From NCBI GenBank assembly GCA_963727845.1, contig CAVSHI010000001.1:62001-126000 (forward strand): DNA of 64,000 bases, given 5' to 3'. The DNA is from JBEKTW01 sp963727845. Its GTDB lineage: Bacteria; Bacteroidota; Ignavibacteria; UBA10030; SZUA-254. A program made the translations under genes and the position numbers. The stretch's first letter is position 1. Every line of letters begins with the position of its first letter. The notes beneath the pieces are model-generated. The model was not told the DNA's origin. It saw only the letters and a program-made list of their open reading frames with translations, and ran no database searches. This document shows positions 63,601 to 64,000 of the stretch, piece by piece.

Positions 63601-64000
63601 CTGTGAAGTTAAAATGATAGAACAGCTCTGTGAATGCCGGTTCAATAGCCTTGTCGGGAACAATGATCTTATCGTCCTGATCGGTTTCGTCTTGTTCGAA
63701 TAGCCCGCCGTTCAGATATGGCACTCTGCCGATCACCTTCGCAAGGAATCCTCCACGGTTGATGCCGATCTGATTGACTTCATTGGGGGCATTCAAGCCG
63801 GAGAAGAACAGAAGACGCAGACGATCACGATAGAAGCTGCTTTCCTTTGTCGCCTCCTTCTTGTAGTCTTCCCAGAGTGAACGCAAATAATCAGTGCGGT
63901 CGTTCAACTTTAGCCAATCCTTCTTTTCAAGAAACCTCACAAAAAGAAGTCGATTGAAAAGCTTTTGTGTGAAGAGCCGCTTTTCGTCGCCCTTGACGCC
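60692..64000 (-). CDS. DNA methylase (Eco57I/PglX-like) with C-terminal AlbA_2 domain, cut by window edge
   Basis: The frame is open to the right edge (at least 1103 residues), so its N-terminus is outside. Near the visible N-terminus the SYYTPRTIV and SAM motif I (VVDPACGSGAYLLGM) and catalytic NPPYGVA identify a type II/BREX-like N6-adenine methylase of the Eco57I family. A target-recognition region follows. The last ~190 residues form an AlbA_2/Schlafen-type domain (EGAQLEFKETLEYV, LNTNGGTLLIGVSDSGEVKGLG), unusual at this position; normally it precedes HATPase_c_4. It ends a few bp before SatD's promoter region. Nuclease part, if any, could lie outside the window. Confidence 0.85.
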   Translation of the reverse strand, partial: GVKGDEKRLFTQKLFNRLLFVRFLEKKDWLKLNDRTDYLRSLWEDYKKEATKESSFYRDRLRLLFFSGLNAPNEVNQIGINRGGFLAKVIGRVPYLNGGLFEQDETDQDDKIIVPDKAIEPAFTELFYHFNFTVTESTPLDVTVAVDPEMLGRIFEELVTGRHETGSYYTPRTIVSFMCREALKGYLGGWEKLIEERDASGIIVPQARELLTQIAKITVVDPACGSGAYLLGMLHELHDITRLLDTRTDKPSAKDDYERKLNIIQNTLYGVDIDPFATNIARLRLWLSLAVDFEGNDPPPLPNLDFKIEVGDSLTAPNPQDIPDLFRQVLLEHADKIAVLKGEHMRAHHEVKKQRAAEILKEEEQLTKALRDSPAPKDSFDWRVKFAEVFRHDGFNVVLANPPYGVACEDPLRFQYFPKVKGEVPQSKDSYGLFMARALQLLKPGGFFTFIVSDTWRTIRTHKPLRKHLLTKTVLHVLDLPSWIFKATVNTCILSLRNERAHEKHYIVAGDLHSLPAGDWTTLDANLGAVAAHGVDLQTATYARYTYAQALVGRNSNLPFFIGSPKLFALTMDDKQVNKKKKEVGLIEKKAVDARNLQINGKSVEIVRFGDIASIVQGISTGDNEYYVRKREGIGGSYEQVDAKLILTQRELRDLTEEEQLNGIPTSRFGGKHFVPFDKGGEADTEVGWLPNYYVPCDYFIDWSYKSIKRMKSLTISDRKRYYGEKGKIRDGDDKKLASALRNEDFWFTRGISFSPTGQYSPSFRLNAESVFQNTGSGIFTEILGYEYLLGCLCSLLARHLFKVYHNHTVHTQEGDVLDFGLALSSEKHSETISRLVGAIVEKQKKEPAYRYHLNEQAEIDHLIYELYGLIEEDIKEIELWFCRRYPKLAEAQGVLNAVGERYAAHLARCEMILSKPPGYWKSHPILMLISQGEGAQLEFKETLEYVDQEAYKQPLRAKHVPEAQINQRYAETVKDVVHSSLKTICAFLNTNGGTLLIGVSDSGEVKGLGGDYKLCNKHDKDGFELKLRAMISSRFKPQPLGSVDVTFEELPEGTVGVVRFTPVAKPEIVLLDDEVFVREGNQSPKLEGQNLTKWVADRVKG

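Noticed and set aside
1..64000. tRNA, rRNA, riboswitch genes
   Set aside because: None recognised by eye; short RNA genes could be missed without a covariance search.

Overview
The window (about 64 kb) looks like a chromosomal piece of an anaerobic or facultative member of the Bacteroidota/Ignavibacteriota side of the FCB group. The main evidence is a set of large secreted proteins ending in the type IX secretion (T9SS) tail with the core NPFNPTT, together with a TonB-dependent receptor, Asp-box/YCF48-like secreted propellers and many dispersed palindromic repeats between genes. No rRNA, tRNA or CRISPR array was recognised.

Layout. 0-1.6 kb: end of an L-rhamnose catabolic cluster (rhaA tail, rhaT). 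1.7-4.45 kb: a layered restriction-modification locus: a truncated XhoI/PaeR7I-like nuclease, an intact adenine methylase overlapping a putative nuclease, and the orphan tail of another methylase. 4.6-14 kb: secreted alpha-galactosidase-like enzyme, TonB receptor, two secreted propeller proteins, and a lipoprotein joining a TonB-C-like and a parvulin-like domain. 14.1-29.3 kb (minus strand): an 18-gene hydrogenase operon. 29.7-34.6 kb: histidine kinase, sigma-54 activator and a double-receiver protein. 34.8-48 kb: large T9SS-secreted proteins, including a paralogous pair of repeat proteins and a subtilase with an apparent frameshift. 48-52.5 kb: DUF2148, DUF3592, SUI1/YciH, EamA transporter, M13 peptidase. 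52.8-56.1 kb: a 1103-residue BNR/sortilin-like protein. 56.5-64 kb: a probable defence/accessory island with a RibD-like deaminase fused to a RecG-type ATPase domain, a DUF4325 (STAS-like) protein, a membrane protein and SatD with tandem palindromes between them, and a methylase-AlbA_2 fusion running off the right edge.

The centrepiece is the hydrogenase operon. It encodes a group-3-type [NiFe] hydrogenase (large and small subunits plus MvhD), complete HdrB and HdrC, NuoE- and NuoF-like NAD(H) modules, and an HdrA that is split in two: the N-terminal FAD half is a free protein, while the C-terminal half is fused behind a NuoG/HydA-like [2Fe-2S]/[4Fe-4S] domain. Inside the same operon lies a cassette of an [FeFe]-hydrogenase-like protein with an altered H-cluster motif, two DRTGG proteins, a PHP protein and two GHKL ATPases, known elsewhere next to bifurcating HydABC enzymes. 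The inference is a hybrid flavin-based electron-bifurcating complex linking H2, NAD(H), ferredoxin and an HdrB-type disulfide or similar acceptor. A strong sigma-54-type promoter sits in front of the operon, and the divergent neighbours are a histidine kinase and a sigma-54 activator, which suggests direct control.
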